A stretch of DNA of 64,000 nt from Paracoccus aestuariivivens (lineage in GTDB: Bacteria > Pseudomonadota > Alphaproteobacteria > Rhodobacterales > Rhodobacteraceae). Where the stretch lies: NCBI RefSeq assembly GCF_009711225.1, contig NZ_WMIE01000004.1, positions 1-64,000 of the forward strand, read 5' to 3'. The notes under the pieces were generated by a model that made no database searches, was not told where the DNA came from, and was given only the letters and a program-made list of their open reading frames with translations. This document shows positions 17,271 to 25,930 of this stretch, piece after piece. A program made the position numbers and the translations under genes. Position 1 is the stretch's first letter. Every line of letters starts with the position of its first letter.

Positions 17271-19199
17271 ATGAATCCGCTTATCACCCTGACCGGCATC
17301 ACCCGCAGCTACCCCTCGGGCGAGGGAAGGTTGCAGGTCTTGCATGGCATCGACCTGTCCATCGCACAGGGCGAATTCGTCGCGATCATCGGCGCATCCG
17401 GCTCGGGAAAATCGACGCTGATGAATATCCTCGGCTGTCTGGATCGTCCCAGCGAAGGAAGCTATCTGCTGGACGGGCGCGAGGTTTCGGAACTGGAAAG
17501 CGGCGATCTGGCCGCCTTGCGCCGCGAGTTCTTCGGCTTCGTCTTCCAGCGCTATCACCTGCTGTCCGAAATGACCGCATTGGGAAACGTCGAGGTTCCC
17601 GCGGTTTATCGGGGTGTTCCCGCAGCCGCTCGGCGTGAGAAGGCTGCGGCACTTCTGGGCCGGTTGGGAATGGGAGAGCGTCTGGACCACCAACCCGGCA
17701 AACTCTCGGGCGGCCAGCAGCAACGGGTCTCGATCGCCCGTGCGCTGGTGAACGATGCGCGCGTCATCCTTGCCGATGAGCCGACCGGAGCCCTCGATAG
17801 CCGCAGCGGCGAAGAAGTCCTAACCATCCTGGAGGAACTGAACGCCGAGGGGCACACCGTCATCATCGTGACCCATGACCCCAAGGTTGCGGCGCGGGCC
17901 AATCGGGTGATTGAGATCGCCGATGGCAGGATCGTCTCGGATCAAGCGAAAGCCGAAGCCACGCGCGCCCCAATTCCCCATTCCGTCGCAAGCACCGGCG
18001 CGCCGGGGCTGGGAAGGTTGAGCGAGGCCTTGCGCATGGCACTACTGGCAATGCGGGCGCATAAATTGCGCAGCTTCCTGACGATGCTGGGGATCATCAT
18101 CGGCATTGCCTCGGTCGTGTCGGTCGTCGCCTTGGGTGAGGGTTCACGCCAACAGGTTCTCAAGAACATATCTGGTCTTGGAACCAACACGCTGCAGATT
18201 TTTCCCGGCCAAAGCTTCGGCGACATGCGTTCGGGGCGGGTGACGACGCTGGTGCTAGAGGACGGAACCCAGCTTGCACGACAAACCTATGTCGCGTCCG
18301 TCAGCCCGACGGTTAGCAGCAGCCAGACCCTGCGCTATGGCGCGACCGAGGCCAGCGCCCAGATCAGCGGCGTCGGCGACCGCTATTTCGACGTGGCCGG
18401 TATCACTTTGACAGACGGGCGCGCCTTTGACGCCACCGACGTCGCCGGAATGAGCCAGGACGTCGTCATTGACGAGAACACCCATCAGGCACTGTTTCCG
18501 GACGAAGATCCGTTGGGCAAGATCTTCATGGCGGGCAAAGTGCCGTTGCGGGTGATCGGCGTCGCAGCCGCCCAAAGTCGCGGTCCGGGCGGCAGCACCA
18601 GCCTGACGGTCTATGCCCCTTATAGCACGGTGCAGACGCGCTATCTGGGTTCGACCAGTGTCAGCGGGCTTACGCTGCGCGTAGCCGATGACGTCGATAT
18701 GTCGCTGGCGCAGCAGGCGGTCACCGATTTCCTGACCCAACGCCATGGCAGCAAGGATTTCTTCATCATCAACAATGACGAGATCCGTTCGACCATCACC
18801 AGCACCACCCAGACGATGACGATCCTGATTGCCGCCATCGCGGTGATCTCGCTGCTGGTCGGCGGAATCGGCGTGATGAACATCATGCTTGTTTCGGTCA
18901 CGGAAAGGATCGGCGAAATCGGCTTGCGCATGGCGGTCGGAGCCCGGCGCTCGGACATTCGCGCGCAATTCCTGATCGAAGCCGTTCTGGTCTGTCTGAT
19001 CGGAGGCGTCGCGGGCGTGCTGACAGCATTGGGCTTTGGGCAATTGTTCGCGCTGGTTGGCAGCAGTTTCCAGCCGATCTATTCGTCGACCTCGATTGCA
19101 GCGGCGATGCTCAGTTCTTGCAGCATCGGCTTGGTGTTCGGCTATCTGCCGGCGGTCAATGCCTCGCGGCTTGATCCGGTCGCGGCGCTCTCGGCCTGA
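17271..19199 (+). CDS. macB: MacB-like ABC exporter, ATPase-permease fusion
   Basis: A 642-residue protein with an N-terminal ATPase (Walker A GASGSGKST, signature [15 protein letters not shown], Walker B VILADEPTGALDSRSG) and a C-terminal MacB permease. The permease has one helix near residues 265-285 (LGIIIGIASVVSVVALGEG), a large periplasmic domain, and three helices after about residue 515 (including GGIGVMNIMLVSVTERIGEIGLRMAVGAR). Domain order and length match MacB. It works with the preceding adaptor as a mechanotransmission pump at the inner membrane. Control by the two-component system downstream is inferred from the shared promoter element. Confidence 0.93.
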   Translation: MNPLITLTGITRSYPSGEGRLQVLHGIDLSIAQGEFVAIIGASGSGKSTLMNILGCLDRPSEGSYLLDGREVSELESGDLAALRREFFGFVFQRYHLLSEMTALGNVEVPAVYRGVPAAARREKAAALLGRLGMGERLDHQPGKLSGGQQQRVSIARALVNDARVILADEPTGALDSRSGEEVLTILEELNAEGHTVIIVTHDPKVAARANRVIEIADGRIVSDQAKAEATRAPIPHSVASTGAPGLGRLSEALRMALLAMRAHKLRSFLTMLGIIIGIASVVSVVALGEGSRQQVLKNISGLGTNTLQIFPGQSFGDMRSGRVTTLVLEDGTQLARQTYVASVSPTVSSSQTLRYGATEASAQISGVGDRYFDVAGITLTDGRAFDATDVAGMSQDVVIDENTHQALFPDEDPLGKIFMAGKVPLRVIGVAAAQSRGPGGSTSLTVYAPYSTVQTRYLGSTSVSGLTLRVADDVDMSLAQQAVTDFLTQRHGSKDFFIINNDEIRSTITSTTQTMTILIAAIAVISLLVGGIGVMNIMLVSVTERIGEIGLRMAVGARRSDIRAQFLIEAVLVCLIGGVAGVLTALGFGQLFALVGSSFQPIYSSTSIAAAMLSSCSIGLVFGYLPAVNASRLDPVAALSA

Positions 19200-19208
19200 T
19201 CGGGACAG

Positions 19209-19243
19209 AAAAAGGGCGGCCGGAGATCCGATCGCCCTTTCTT
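19209..19243. terminator. Bidirectional rho-independent terminator
   Basis: Stem arms AAAGGGCG (19211-19218) and CGCCCTTT (19233-19240) flank a 14-base loop. The minus-strand transcript continues into TTTTTCTG and the plus strand into CTTTCTTG. It lies between the convergent MacB-like gene and RcnB-like gene and should end both transcripts. Confidence 0.75.
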
Positions 19244-19255
19244 GTGGAGAAAACC

Positions 19256-19756
19256 TCAGTTCATCCGGCGCGGTGCTGGTCCGAGGATCTCGACGATGCG
19301 TCCGTCCTTCTTGTTCACCAGGACCAGTTTGTCACGGACCACGCGGTACTCCTTGCCGTGCGGGGCATCGCCGATCCGGCTGTGCTGTCCGGGCTTATAG
19401 AGCTTGCCGTCGCGCCCGCTATCGCCAACCCTCAGCTGGTGCTGATCGCCATGTGGCGGAACCCGACGCGCCTGTTCGTGATGCCCGCGCTCGTCGGGCT
19501 TCGGACCGCGACGGGCCTCGTGCTGGTCGCCTGCCTCTGGTGGCGGGCCGCGACGCGCGTCATCCCGCCCTTCCTCGCGGGTGGGGCGTTTTTTGCCCTG
19601 TTCGCCATGGGGCGGCTTCGGGCATTTCTTGTGGTCCTTTTGGTCCGGCTGACATGCCGGTGGGGCGCCATCTGGCCGAGCCTCGGCCTGTGCGATCTGG
19701 GCGGCACCCATCGTTGTCACCGCGATTGCGGTCATCATCAGAAATCGACGCATCAT
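19256..19756 (-). CDS. His-rich periplasmic protein, RcnB-like C-terminus
   Basis: A 166-residue protein with a Sec signal peptide (MMRRFLMMTAIAVTTMGAAQIAQA). A long charged middle is rich in His, Arg, Gly and Pro (PPHGEQ, GDQHEA, GHHEQ), and the C-terminus contains EYRVVRDKLVLVNKKDGRIVEILG. That tail resembles RcnB-family periplasmic proteins implicated in nickel and cobalt handling; the His-rich part could bind metal. The start at 19756 follows AAGGACA. It diverges from the response-regulator gene, and the 53-base element lies between them. Family membership is tentative. Confidence 0.6.
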   Translation of the reverse strand: MMRRFLMMTAIAVTTMGAAQIAQAEARPDGAPPACQPDQKDHKKCPKPPHGEQGKKRPTREEGRDDARRGPPPEAGDQHEARRGPKPDERGHHEQARRVPPHGDQHQLRVGDSGRDGKLYKPGQHSRIGDAPHGKEYRVVRDKLVLVNKKDGRIVEILGPAPRRMN

Positions 19757-19876
19757 TTCTGTCCTTGTATTTCTGCTCGTTCTCCGCGCCTGTCTGCGCG
19801 GTCGGGTCAGCACTAGGGACCGTCGATGTCGGGCTTAGGTCCGGCAGGTGACGAAACATCTCTGGCGGGGATGGAT

Positions 19877-19929
19877 TTGTAACCGCGTGTTTCCAAGAAG
19901 GTCGCAGCAAAATATCGTCACAAATTTGG
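19877..19929 (+). promoter_or_regulatory. 53-base shared promoter element, copy 2 (response-regulator side)
   Basis: Begins TTGTAACCG and ends CGTCACAAATTTGG, with the same length and inner TTTCC position as the copy at 15906-15958. It lies 56 bases before the response-regulator start and 120 bases upstream of the divergent RcnB-like gene, so it could serve autoregulation and also the divergent gene. Confidence 0.6.
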
Positions 19930-19985
19930 ACAGCGCATTGCGGCGAATACGGCTAGAACAGGTGGCACAGTCCAAGGTGATGACG

Positions 19986-20708
19986 ATGAAGCATATCCTG
20001 ATCGTCGATGACGACCCCGAGATCCGCAACCTTTTACGCCGCTATCTCGAGGGGCAGGGTTTTCGTGTCTCGGTCGCTGCCGACCGCCGCGAATGCGAAG
20101 CCCGCGTGGCGGATTCTCGGCCCGACCTGATCGTGCTGGATGTCATGCTGCCGGATGGCTCGGGGCTTGATATCTGCCGCAGTCTGCACGAGCATCGTCC
20201 CGACCTTCGGATCATCCTGCTGACCGCGCTCAAGGAGGATGTCGACCGCATCGTCGGGTTGGAACTGGGCGCGGATGACTATCTGGGCAAACCCTTCAAC
20301 CCGCGCGAACTGGTCGCCCGTATCAAGGCCGTGTTACGGCGCAGCGGTCCGGACGACGCCCCTGCCCCCGATACGCGAACCTATGTCTTTTCGGGCTTCA
20401 AGGTTGATCCGGGCCAGCGCCGCGTTCTGGCTGCCGATGGCCATGAGGTTGACCTGACCGGGGCCGAATTCGACCTGCTGCACGTCTTTCTTGAACGGCC
20501 CGGGCGGTTGCTGTCGCGAGACCAGTTGCTGGACCTGACGCAAGGCCGTGACCGTGATCCGTTGGACCGCTCGATCGACGTGCTGATGAGCCGGTTGCGT
20601 CGGAAACTGGCGGAAAAGGAAGCTGGCGCGATCTTTCGGACGGTGCGCAATGGCGGCTATCAGTTGTCGGTACCCGTGACGGCGGGAACGGGAACCTCCG
20701 ACGCATGA
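19986..20708 (+). CDS. OmpR/PhoB-family response regulator
   Basis: A 240-residue cytoplasmic regulator. The receiver domain (residues about 3-115) has the acidic pair in VDDDPE, phospho-acceptor Asp52 in LIVLDVMLPDGSG, and Lys in DDYLGKPF. The C-terminal winged helix (about 135-232) has EFDLLHVFLERPGRLLSRDQLLD and RSIDVLMSRLRRKL. The start at 19986 follows CAAGGTG; an upstream in-frame ATG at 19848 would run through the promoter element. It overlaps the sensor kinase gene by four bases. The likely targets are its own promoter and the MacAB-like genes (inference from the shared element). Confidence 0.93.
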   Translation: MKHILIVDDDPEIRNLLRRYLEGQGFRVSVAADRRECEARVADSRPDLIVLDVMLPDGSGLDICRSLHEHRPDLRIILLTALKEDVDRIVGLELGADDYLGKPFNPRELVARIKAVLRRSGPDDAPAPDTRTYVFSGFKVDPGQRRVLAADGHEVDLTGAEFDLLHVFLERPGRLLSRDQLLDLTQGRDRDPLDRSIDVLMSRLRRKLAEKEAGAIFRTVRNGGYQLSVPVTAGTGTSDA

Positions 20709-21955
20709 ATTCGCTTCGCACCCGCATTGCCGCCTTGCTGATCGCCGCCATCGTCGCGGTGGTGGTTCTGGCCACCTTCACCGCGACAAGGGTGATGCAA
20801 CCACCTTCTCCGCAAGCCACAATGGAGCCGGTAGCGTGGCAGATCCATCTGACAATGACGCTGCTTGGCCATGGCGCGGGGCCTTCGCCAGATTTGCGAT
20901 CCGCGCCCGCAGAGGGACTGGCCGACACGCGGATGACCGATTTTCTGCGCCATGCGCTGGCCCGGACCGGCGAGCCACTTGAGGCAATCGTGACGCATGA
21001 AACCGGAGTCGCAGCCCTGACCGCGTCGATTCCGGTCGCCGATCAGGGGTGGCTGATCCTACCTATTCCCGATCTTTCTCCGCCGCCTGGCCAATGGAAG
21101 GTGCTGGCTGTCTGGCTGTCGCTGATGGGATTGGGCAGCGCAGCAATCGCGATCCATGCCGCGCAAAGACTGACCCGCCCCCTCCAACTTATCGAAGATG
21201 CGGTCGACAAGATCGGACCGGACGGCAAGATGGCCCCGCTTCCCGAAACAGGTCCGGCCGAGGTCAGGGCCGCCGCCCGTGCCCTGAACCGGCTGTCGGG
21301 TCAGCTTGGCCGCGCGATGGAAAGCCGGATGAGATTGGTGGCAGCCGCTGGCCATGATCTGCGCACGCCGATGACGCGGATGCGTTTGCGCGCCGAGTTC
21401 ATTGCGGACGACGAGGAGCGCGAAAAATGGCTATCGGACCTGCAAGAGCTTGACATGATTGCCGACAGCGCCATCCGCTTGGTGCGCGAGGAGGTCGGTC
21501 CGGATGGTCTCCAACCGCTGCGGCTGGATCGACTTCTGACCGAGATTGCCGACGAATTGCGGGCGCTGGGACAAAAGGTCGATCTGAGTCCCCTGCCTGT
21601 CGCCACGATCATGGCCGGACCGATTGCGATCAAGCGCGCATTGCGTAACCTGATCTCGAATGCCGCGACCCATGGCAAGGGGGCGGAGGTTTCGCTGGCC
21701 GCCAAAGGAAAAAACGCGGTCATCCGGATCCTCGACAGTGGCCCGGGTGTACCCGAAGAGCTGCTGTCACAGGTGTTCGAGCCGTTTTTCCGTGTTGATC
21801 AGGCCCGCCGGAAATCCGTCCCCGGCGCGGGGCTTGGACTGGCCATCGCGCGCGAGATCATCGAACGGCATCAGGGCAGTATCACCATCCGCAACCACGT
21901 TCCGCACGGGCTGGAGCAGGTTTGTACCCTGCCCTTGCCCGCGCTTCGCGGCTAG
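20705..21955 (+). CDS. Two-component sensor histidine kinase
   Basis: A 416-residue inner-membrane kinase: first helix about residues 8-29, a periplasmic sensor of about 100 residues, second helix about 131-152, HAMP (RLTRPLQLIEDAVDKIG), then a HisKA domain with His217 in AAAGHDLRTPMTRM. The ATP-binding domain shows the N box ALRNLISNAATHG, and the glycine boxes DSGPGVPEE and GAGLGLAIA. All catalytic motifs are intact. It is the cognate kinase of the overlapping response regulator. The periplasmic sensor is small and has no obvious ligand motif. Confidence 0.93.
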   Translation: MNSLRTRIAALLIAAIVAVVVLATFTATRVMQPPSPQATMEPVAWQIHLTMTLLGHGAGPSPDLRSAPAEGLADTRMTDFLRHALARTGEPLEAIVTHETGVAALTASIPVADQGWLILPIPDLSPPPGQWKVLAVWLSLMGLGSAAIAIHAAQRLTRPLQLIEDAVDKIGPDGKMAPLPETGPAEVRAAARALNRLSGQLGRAMESRMRLVAAAGHDLRTPMTRMRLRAEFIADDEEREKWLSDLQELDMIADSAIRLVREEVGPDGLQPLRLDRLLTEIADELRALGQKVDLSPLPVATIMAGPIAIKRALRNLISNAATHGKGAEVSLAAKGKNAVIRILDSGPGVPEELLSQVFEPFFRVDQARRKSVPGAGLGLAIAREIIERHQGSITIRNHVPHGLEQVCTLPLPALRG

Positions 21956-22833
21956 ATCAGATCGTACTTTACAAGAATGGCCCGGATGCTTTCGTCTTGT
22001 GCGGGATCGGGCAGCAAGGCGGGTTGGCGGCTGGCGCCGACCGAACTGTCCATTAGAAACAGCGCGCGTTTGACCAAGGCAGGCGGATACCCCAATCCGT
22101 AAAGATCCTTGCGGAAATCCCCGAAAATCCTCTGTTGGTTGGCCGCCTCGGCCTGATCTCCGGCGTTGAAGGCGCGGATGATGCCTGCAAGCACCTCGGG
22201 CATGACATTCCCCAAACCCGAGATACACCCCGCCGCGCCGTTTTGCAGTGACCAATGCACCAGATGATCCGGACCGGAATAGACCGCAAATCCGTCGACC
22301 GCACGGCCGACAGCCAGATAGGCCTCTAGCGTGTCCTGCGCCCCGCCCGAGTCCTTGATGCCCGCGATATTGCTATGTGCGGCCAGCAGACGCGCGGTTT
22401 CGGGTTCGATATGGTTCTGGGTGCGGGCCGGAATGTCGTAAAGATAGACCGGCGTTTCAACCGCATCCGCAACCGACGAGAAGTGCCGCACCATCCCGTC
22501 TTGGGTACATGCGATGAAAAAAGGCGTGATCACGGCGATGCCATCGACGCCAATCCGGTCGAATTCGCGCGCGAGTTTGATTGTCTCGAAGGTCGCGGGC
22601 ATTCCGGCATTGACGATGACCCGCGCGCGGCCTGCGACCTCGTCAACGACCGCATCGGTCAGGGCGACTTTTTCTTCGAATGTGAGTGCCGTGAAATCCC
22701 CGTTGGTTCCGGCGCACATGATGTTGTTGCCCGCTTCGACCTGACGGCGCACCTGAGCGCGGGTTGCGTCGAAATTGATCGTCTCGTCGTCGTTGAAACA
22801 GGTGACAAGCGCGACAAAGGCTTCCTTGGACAT
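21952..22833 (-). CDS. Dihydrodipicolinate synthase/N-acetylneuraminate lyase family aldolase
   Basis: A 293-residue class I aldolase of the DapA superfamily with a TIM-barrel pattern. Tyr132 (VYLYDIPART) and Schiff-base Lys160 (GIKDSGG) are present, and the substrate loop GTNGDFTALTFEEK replaces the usual GTTGE version. It probably cleaves or forms a 2-keto acid. Biosynthetic DapA is unlikely given the catabolic neighbours: a binding protein 69 bases upstream and a sialidase-like gene divergent beyond that. Its stop overlaps the kinase stop of the facing strand by four bases. Confidence 0.85.
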   Translation of the reverse strand: MSKEAFVALVTCFNDDETINFDATRAQVRRQVEAGNNIMCAGTNGDFTALTFEEKVALTDAVVDEVAGRARVIVNAGMPATFETIKLAREFDRIGVDGIAVITPFFIACTQDGMVRHFSSVADAVETPVYLYDIPARTQNHIEPETARLLAAHSNIAGIKDSGGAQDTLEAYLAVGRAVDGFAVYSGPDHLVHWSLQNGAAGCISGLGNVMPEVLAGIIRAFNAGDQAEAANQQRIFGDFRKDLYGLGYPPALVKRALFLMDSSVGASRQPALLPDPAQDESIRAILVKYDLI

Positions 22834-22902
22834 GCGGGGCTCCGGGAAAAAAGGCGCGGCGGATTGGCTCCGCCGCGCAAGGGGAAGGGAGAGATCAGGC
22901 GC

Positions 22903-24414
22903 TTACTTCAGCCCGATATGCGACAGTTGCAGTTGACCGTTCGTCGCGATGGTGGGTTTGAAGTCAAGGCGCTCGCCGACGCGGCTGTAGCTGACCATGT
23001 GGAACAGCGGGATGTCTGCGACCACATCGTCATGGACATAGGCGGCAAGCTCGGACCACAGCTTGGCACGGTCGTCGCCGGTCGCTGCCGAGGCACGTGT
23101 GATCAGGTCGTCCACCTTGGGATCAGAGATCCCCGACTGGCGGCCGTCGCTGGCATATTTGAAATACATGGTGAAAACAGGGTCGCCCTTGTTGTTGTCA
23201 TGCATCGCCGCCAGCATGTAGACGCCCTGATCGGTCGGATAGGGTTTCGAGTAGTATTTCTCGTGCTCGGCAACTTCGTGGAATTCCAGCTTCACGTTGA
23301 AGCCGACATCGGTCAGCATCTGCTGGATCGCCTCCATCACCTCGGTGACTTTGGGGAAGTTGGCGGTGCGGGCGATCAGCTTGATCTCGGTATCGACGGG
23401 GACACCGTCGGCCTTGGCCTCGGCCAGCAGTTTTTTCGCGCCTTCAGGATCGAAGGCCGGAACCTTGATATCGGGGTTCCAGCCAGCTGTGGTCGGCGGG
23501 AACAGCGCAACGGCAAGCTCGGTTCCGTCCGGCAGAAGGGTGCCGATGAATGCCTGACGGTCAATCGCCATGTTCAGCGCCTTGCGCACGCGCAAATCGC
23601 TGACCGGCGCGACCGAGCTGTCCAGGCGGATGTAAACGGTTTCCGAGTCGAGATAGGTGAAATCGGTCGCCGGATTATTCGCATCCTCGCGCGCGATCGA
23701 GGGCGCAAGGTCGGCCTCTCCAGTGGCGACCATCGCGGCGCGAACCGATGGATCGGTGCGGAACAGATAGGTCGCCGAAGTGACCTTGGGCTGTTCGCCC
23801 CAGTAGTCATCGCGGCGGGTCAGGACAATCTGCTGGCCGGGTGTCCAATCCGTCAGGGCGTAGGGGCCGGTGCCGACGGGGTTGCGGGTAAACTCGATCG
23901 GCGTTTCCTCGGGGACGATGGTGATCAGGGACAGCAAAAGCGGCAGGATCGGCTGGACCGGATCGGCTGCGAAATCAATCGTCTGATCGTCAACGACATT
24001 CGCGTTGACCTTCATGCCGCCAAAGTAACGCTGGGATTCACAGGTGATCTTGTCGCTCATCGCGCGATCGAACGAGTGCTTCACATCCTTGGCGTCAAAG
24101 GTCGTCCCATCCGAGAACTTGACACCCTGCCGCAACTTGAAGCGCCACGACCCGTCGGGCTGCTGGCTCCAGCTTTCGGCCAGACGTGGCATCAGGCCCT
24201 GCCCACTGCGCGTATCATATTCGGTCAGCGTCTCGTTCACGTTCTCAAGGATCACCCGACCGATGTTCGAGCGGGTGGCCATGCAGGGCTCAAGCAGGTC
24301 CAGATCCTCGCTAAGCACGATCTTGATATCGGTATCGGCAGCAAATGCGGGCGCGGCAAAGCCGCCAAGCCCGACAGCCAGCACAACAGCGCCAAATCTC
24401 AGAACATCCTTCAT
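22903..24414 (-). CDS. ABC transporter substrate-binding protein, family 5, orphan
   Basis: A 503-residue periplasmic protein with a Sec signal peptide (MKDVLRFGAVVLAVGLGGF, cleavage near AFA). Family 5 motifs are seen: GSWRFKLRQGVKFSDGTTFDAKDVKHSFDR and VRKALNMAIDRQAFIG. The start at 24414 follows GGGGAGGACA. No permease or ATPase gene is adjacent, so it must borrow a transporter encoded elsewhere, or its partners were lost. It is first in an operon with the DapA-like aldolase, and probably supplies that pathway's substrate. Confidence 0.9.
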   Translation of the reverse strand: MKDVLRFGAVVLAVGLGGFAAPAFAADTDIKIVLSEDLDLLEPCMATRSNIGRVILENVNETLTEYDTRSGQGLMPRLAESWSQQPDGSWRFKLRQGVKFSDGTTFDAKDVKHSFDRAMSDKITCESQRYFGGMKVNANVVDDQTIDFAADPVQPILPLLLSLITIVPEETPIEFTRNPVGTGPYALTDWTPGQQIVLTRRDDYWGEQPKVTSATYLFRTDPSVRAAMVATGEADLAPSIAREDANNPATDFTYLDSETVYIRLDSSVAPVSDLRVRKALNMAIDRQAFIGTLLPDGTELAVALFPPTTAGWNPDIKVPAFDPEGAKKLLAEAKADGVPVDTEIKLIARTANFPKVTEVMEAIQQMLTDVGFNVKLEFHEVAEHEKYYSKPYPTDQGVYMLAAMHDNNKGDPVFTMYFKYASDGRQSGISDPKVDDLITRASAATGDDRAKLWSELAAYVHDDVVADIPLFHMVSYSRVGERLDFKPTIATNGQLQLSHIGLK

Positions 24415-24554
24415 CTTCTGTCCTCCCCACAGGTGATGAGAAACGGGCGCCGCTATCCGGCCTATTCCAGCCCGCCTTGTCAGGAATCGGCCATCAGCCG
24501 CCTCCGTGGACCGCTCCCCCGGCCACACGTCGTGAGGATGACTTCCATGCCATC

Positions 24555-24564
24555 AAGTTGTCAA
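24555..24564 (+). promoter_or_regulatory. Candidate GntR operator, site A
   Basis: AAGTTGTCAA. The core AGTTGTCAA is shared with the sites at 24682-24690 and 29857-29866, all in promoters of this catabolic locus. The spacing of TTGTCAA resembles FadR-type GntR half-sites. Confidence 0.45.
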
Positions 24565-24681
24565 TGAAAGTTTTTAAAAGCATCCGAGTTATCCGCATAT
24601 TGGAAGATATACTCCTTGATTTATTGGATTAACTGGCGAAATCCGGCGCTGTACACCGATAAAATTCTCGTTCCATCAACT

Positions 24682-24690
24682 TGACAACTG
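24682..24690 (-). promoter_or_regulatory. Candidate GntR operator, site B
   Basis: TTGACAACT on the plus strand, the reverse complement of AGTTGTCAA. It lies 58 bases before the sialidase-like start, where a repressor could block transcription. Confidence 0.45.
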
Positions 24691-24748
24691 AGTTTTCCTG
24701 CGGCGATTGTCAGCGCGGCGCAACCATTGTCAGCGAAGGAGGGGCAGC

Positions 24749-25930
24749 ATGACACCGACAGAGATCGCAACGGCGATGACCGGCAGGCTGACCGCCGTCT
24801 CGCAACAGCGGATCGAGGCGTTTCTTCCCTCGCCCAAGATACAGAACCACGCGGCCTTCCTGCATCTTTTGCCCGACGGCGCCCTGATCTGCGCATGGTT
24901 TGGCGGCACATTGGAAGGAAAATCCGATATCTCGATCCATGCCTCGATCTTGTCGCATGAAGCGGACAGTTGGGGTCCGGCACAACAGCTCAGCGACGAT
25001 CCCGACCATTCCGAGCAGAATCCGGTGATCTTTGCCGCGCCGGACGAGGGCTTATGGTTGTTCCACACATCGCAACCCAGCGGAAATCAGGATGAGTGCC
25101 GCATCCGCATGGTCGCCCTGACCCGAGATCCGCTTGATCCGCTGCGCCTTTCGACCGGGGAAAGCCGCTATCTGGACGATCTTCCTCGTGGCTGCTTCGT
25201 TCGCGGACAGGTGACATTGCGCGGCGATGGCGCGTGGCTGCTGCCCATTTTTCGCTGCGTGTCCAGACCGGGCCAGAAATGGAACGGCAGCCATGATGTG
25301 GCCGCGGTCGGAGTCTCGCAGGACGGAGGCAAAAGCTGGACCTTGAACGAAGTTCCTGCTTCGATTGGGTCCGTGCATATGAGTCCCGTCGCGGGCAAAA
25401 ATGGCGTCGTACCTGCCTATTACCGCCGCAGGCAAGCCGACGCGGTGCATGTGAGCCTGTCGCAGGACCAAGGCGCAAGCTGGGACGCGCCCCGTCCGAC
25501 CGATCTGCCCAACAACAACTCGTCGATTGCGGCGATCCGCATGGCGGACGGGCGCATTGCGGTGATCTGCAATCTCGCCTCGGCCCAAAGTTCGACGGAT
25601 AGACGGGCGTCGCTTTATGACGAGTTGGGTGAAGATGACGACCGCCCCGACGCTGATCCGACGGGCGGCTGTACTCCGATCTGGGGCGTTCCCCGCTCGC
25701 CGGTCGCCGTGTGCATTTCCGATGATGGCCTGCATTTTCCGATCAGGATCGTCATCGAGGACGGGCCAGGAACCTGTACATCGAACGACTCGACGGACGG
25801 GCGAAACAAGGAAATGTCCTATCCGTGGCTGTTGGAAGGTCCGGATGGCAGCCTGCACATTGCCTATACCTATCATCGCCGCGCGATCAAATATGTCCGG
25901 CTTGCACCGGGTTGGGTAGCGACCAGTTGA
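24749..25930 (+). CDS. Sialidase/BNR-family protein, cytoplasmic
   Basis: A 393-residue beta-propeller protein of the predicted neuraminidase group. Two Asp-box motifs are visible (VSQDGGKSW and LSQDQGASW) in the usual sialidase positions. There is no signal peptide, so it would act on an imported substrate inside the cell. The start at 24749 follows GAAGGAGGGG. It is the first gene of an operon with a PdxA-like dehydrogenase (its stop is immediately followed by that ATG) and an iron-type alcohol dehydrogenase. True sialidase activity is unproven; such proteins can hydrolyse or hydrate other acid sugars. Confidence 0.8.
   Translation: MTPTEIATAMTGRLTAVSQQRIEAFLPSPKIQNHAAFLHLLPDGALICAWFGGTLEGKSDISIHASILSHEADSWGPAQQLSDDPDHSEQNPVIFAAPDEGLWLFHTSQPSGNQDECRIRMVALTRDPLDPLRLSTGESRYLDDLPRGCFVRGQVTLRGDGAWLLPIFRCVSRPGQKWNGSHDVAAVGVSQDGGKSWTLNEVPASIGSVHMSPVAGKNGVVPAYYRRRQADAVHVSLSQDQGASWDAPRPTDLPNNNSSIAAIRMADGRIAVICNLASAQSSTDRRASLYDELGEDDDRPDADPTGGCTPIWGVPRSPVAVCISDDGLHFPIRIVIEDGPGTCTSNDSTDGRNKEMSYPWLLEGPDGSLHIAYTYHRRAIKYVRLAPGWVATS

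Larger units (their letters stand above)
24415..24748. other. Divergent promoter region, binding protein / sialidase-like gene
   Basis: A gene-free stretch of 334 bases. It is AT-richer than its surroundings between 24550 and 24690 and contains two copies, in opposite orientation, of AGTTGTCAA (24556-24564 and 24682-24690 as TTGACAACT). No small gene was recognised. Both operons of the catabolic locus probably start here. Confidence 0.55.

Noticed and set aside
22375..24567. A 730-codon open frame on the plus strand
   Set aside because: It lies fully antisense to the DapA-like and binding-protein genes, has no family motifs, and comes from the GC-rich third-position bias of the real genes.
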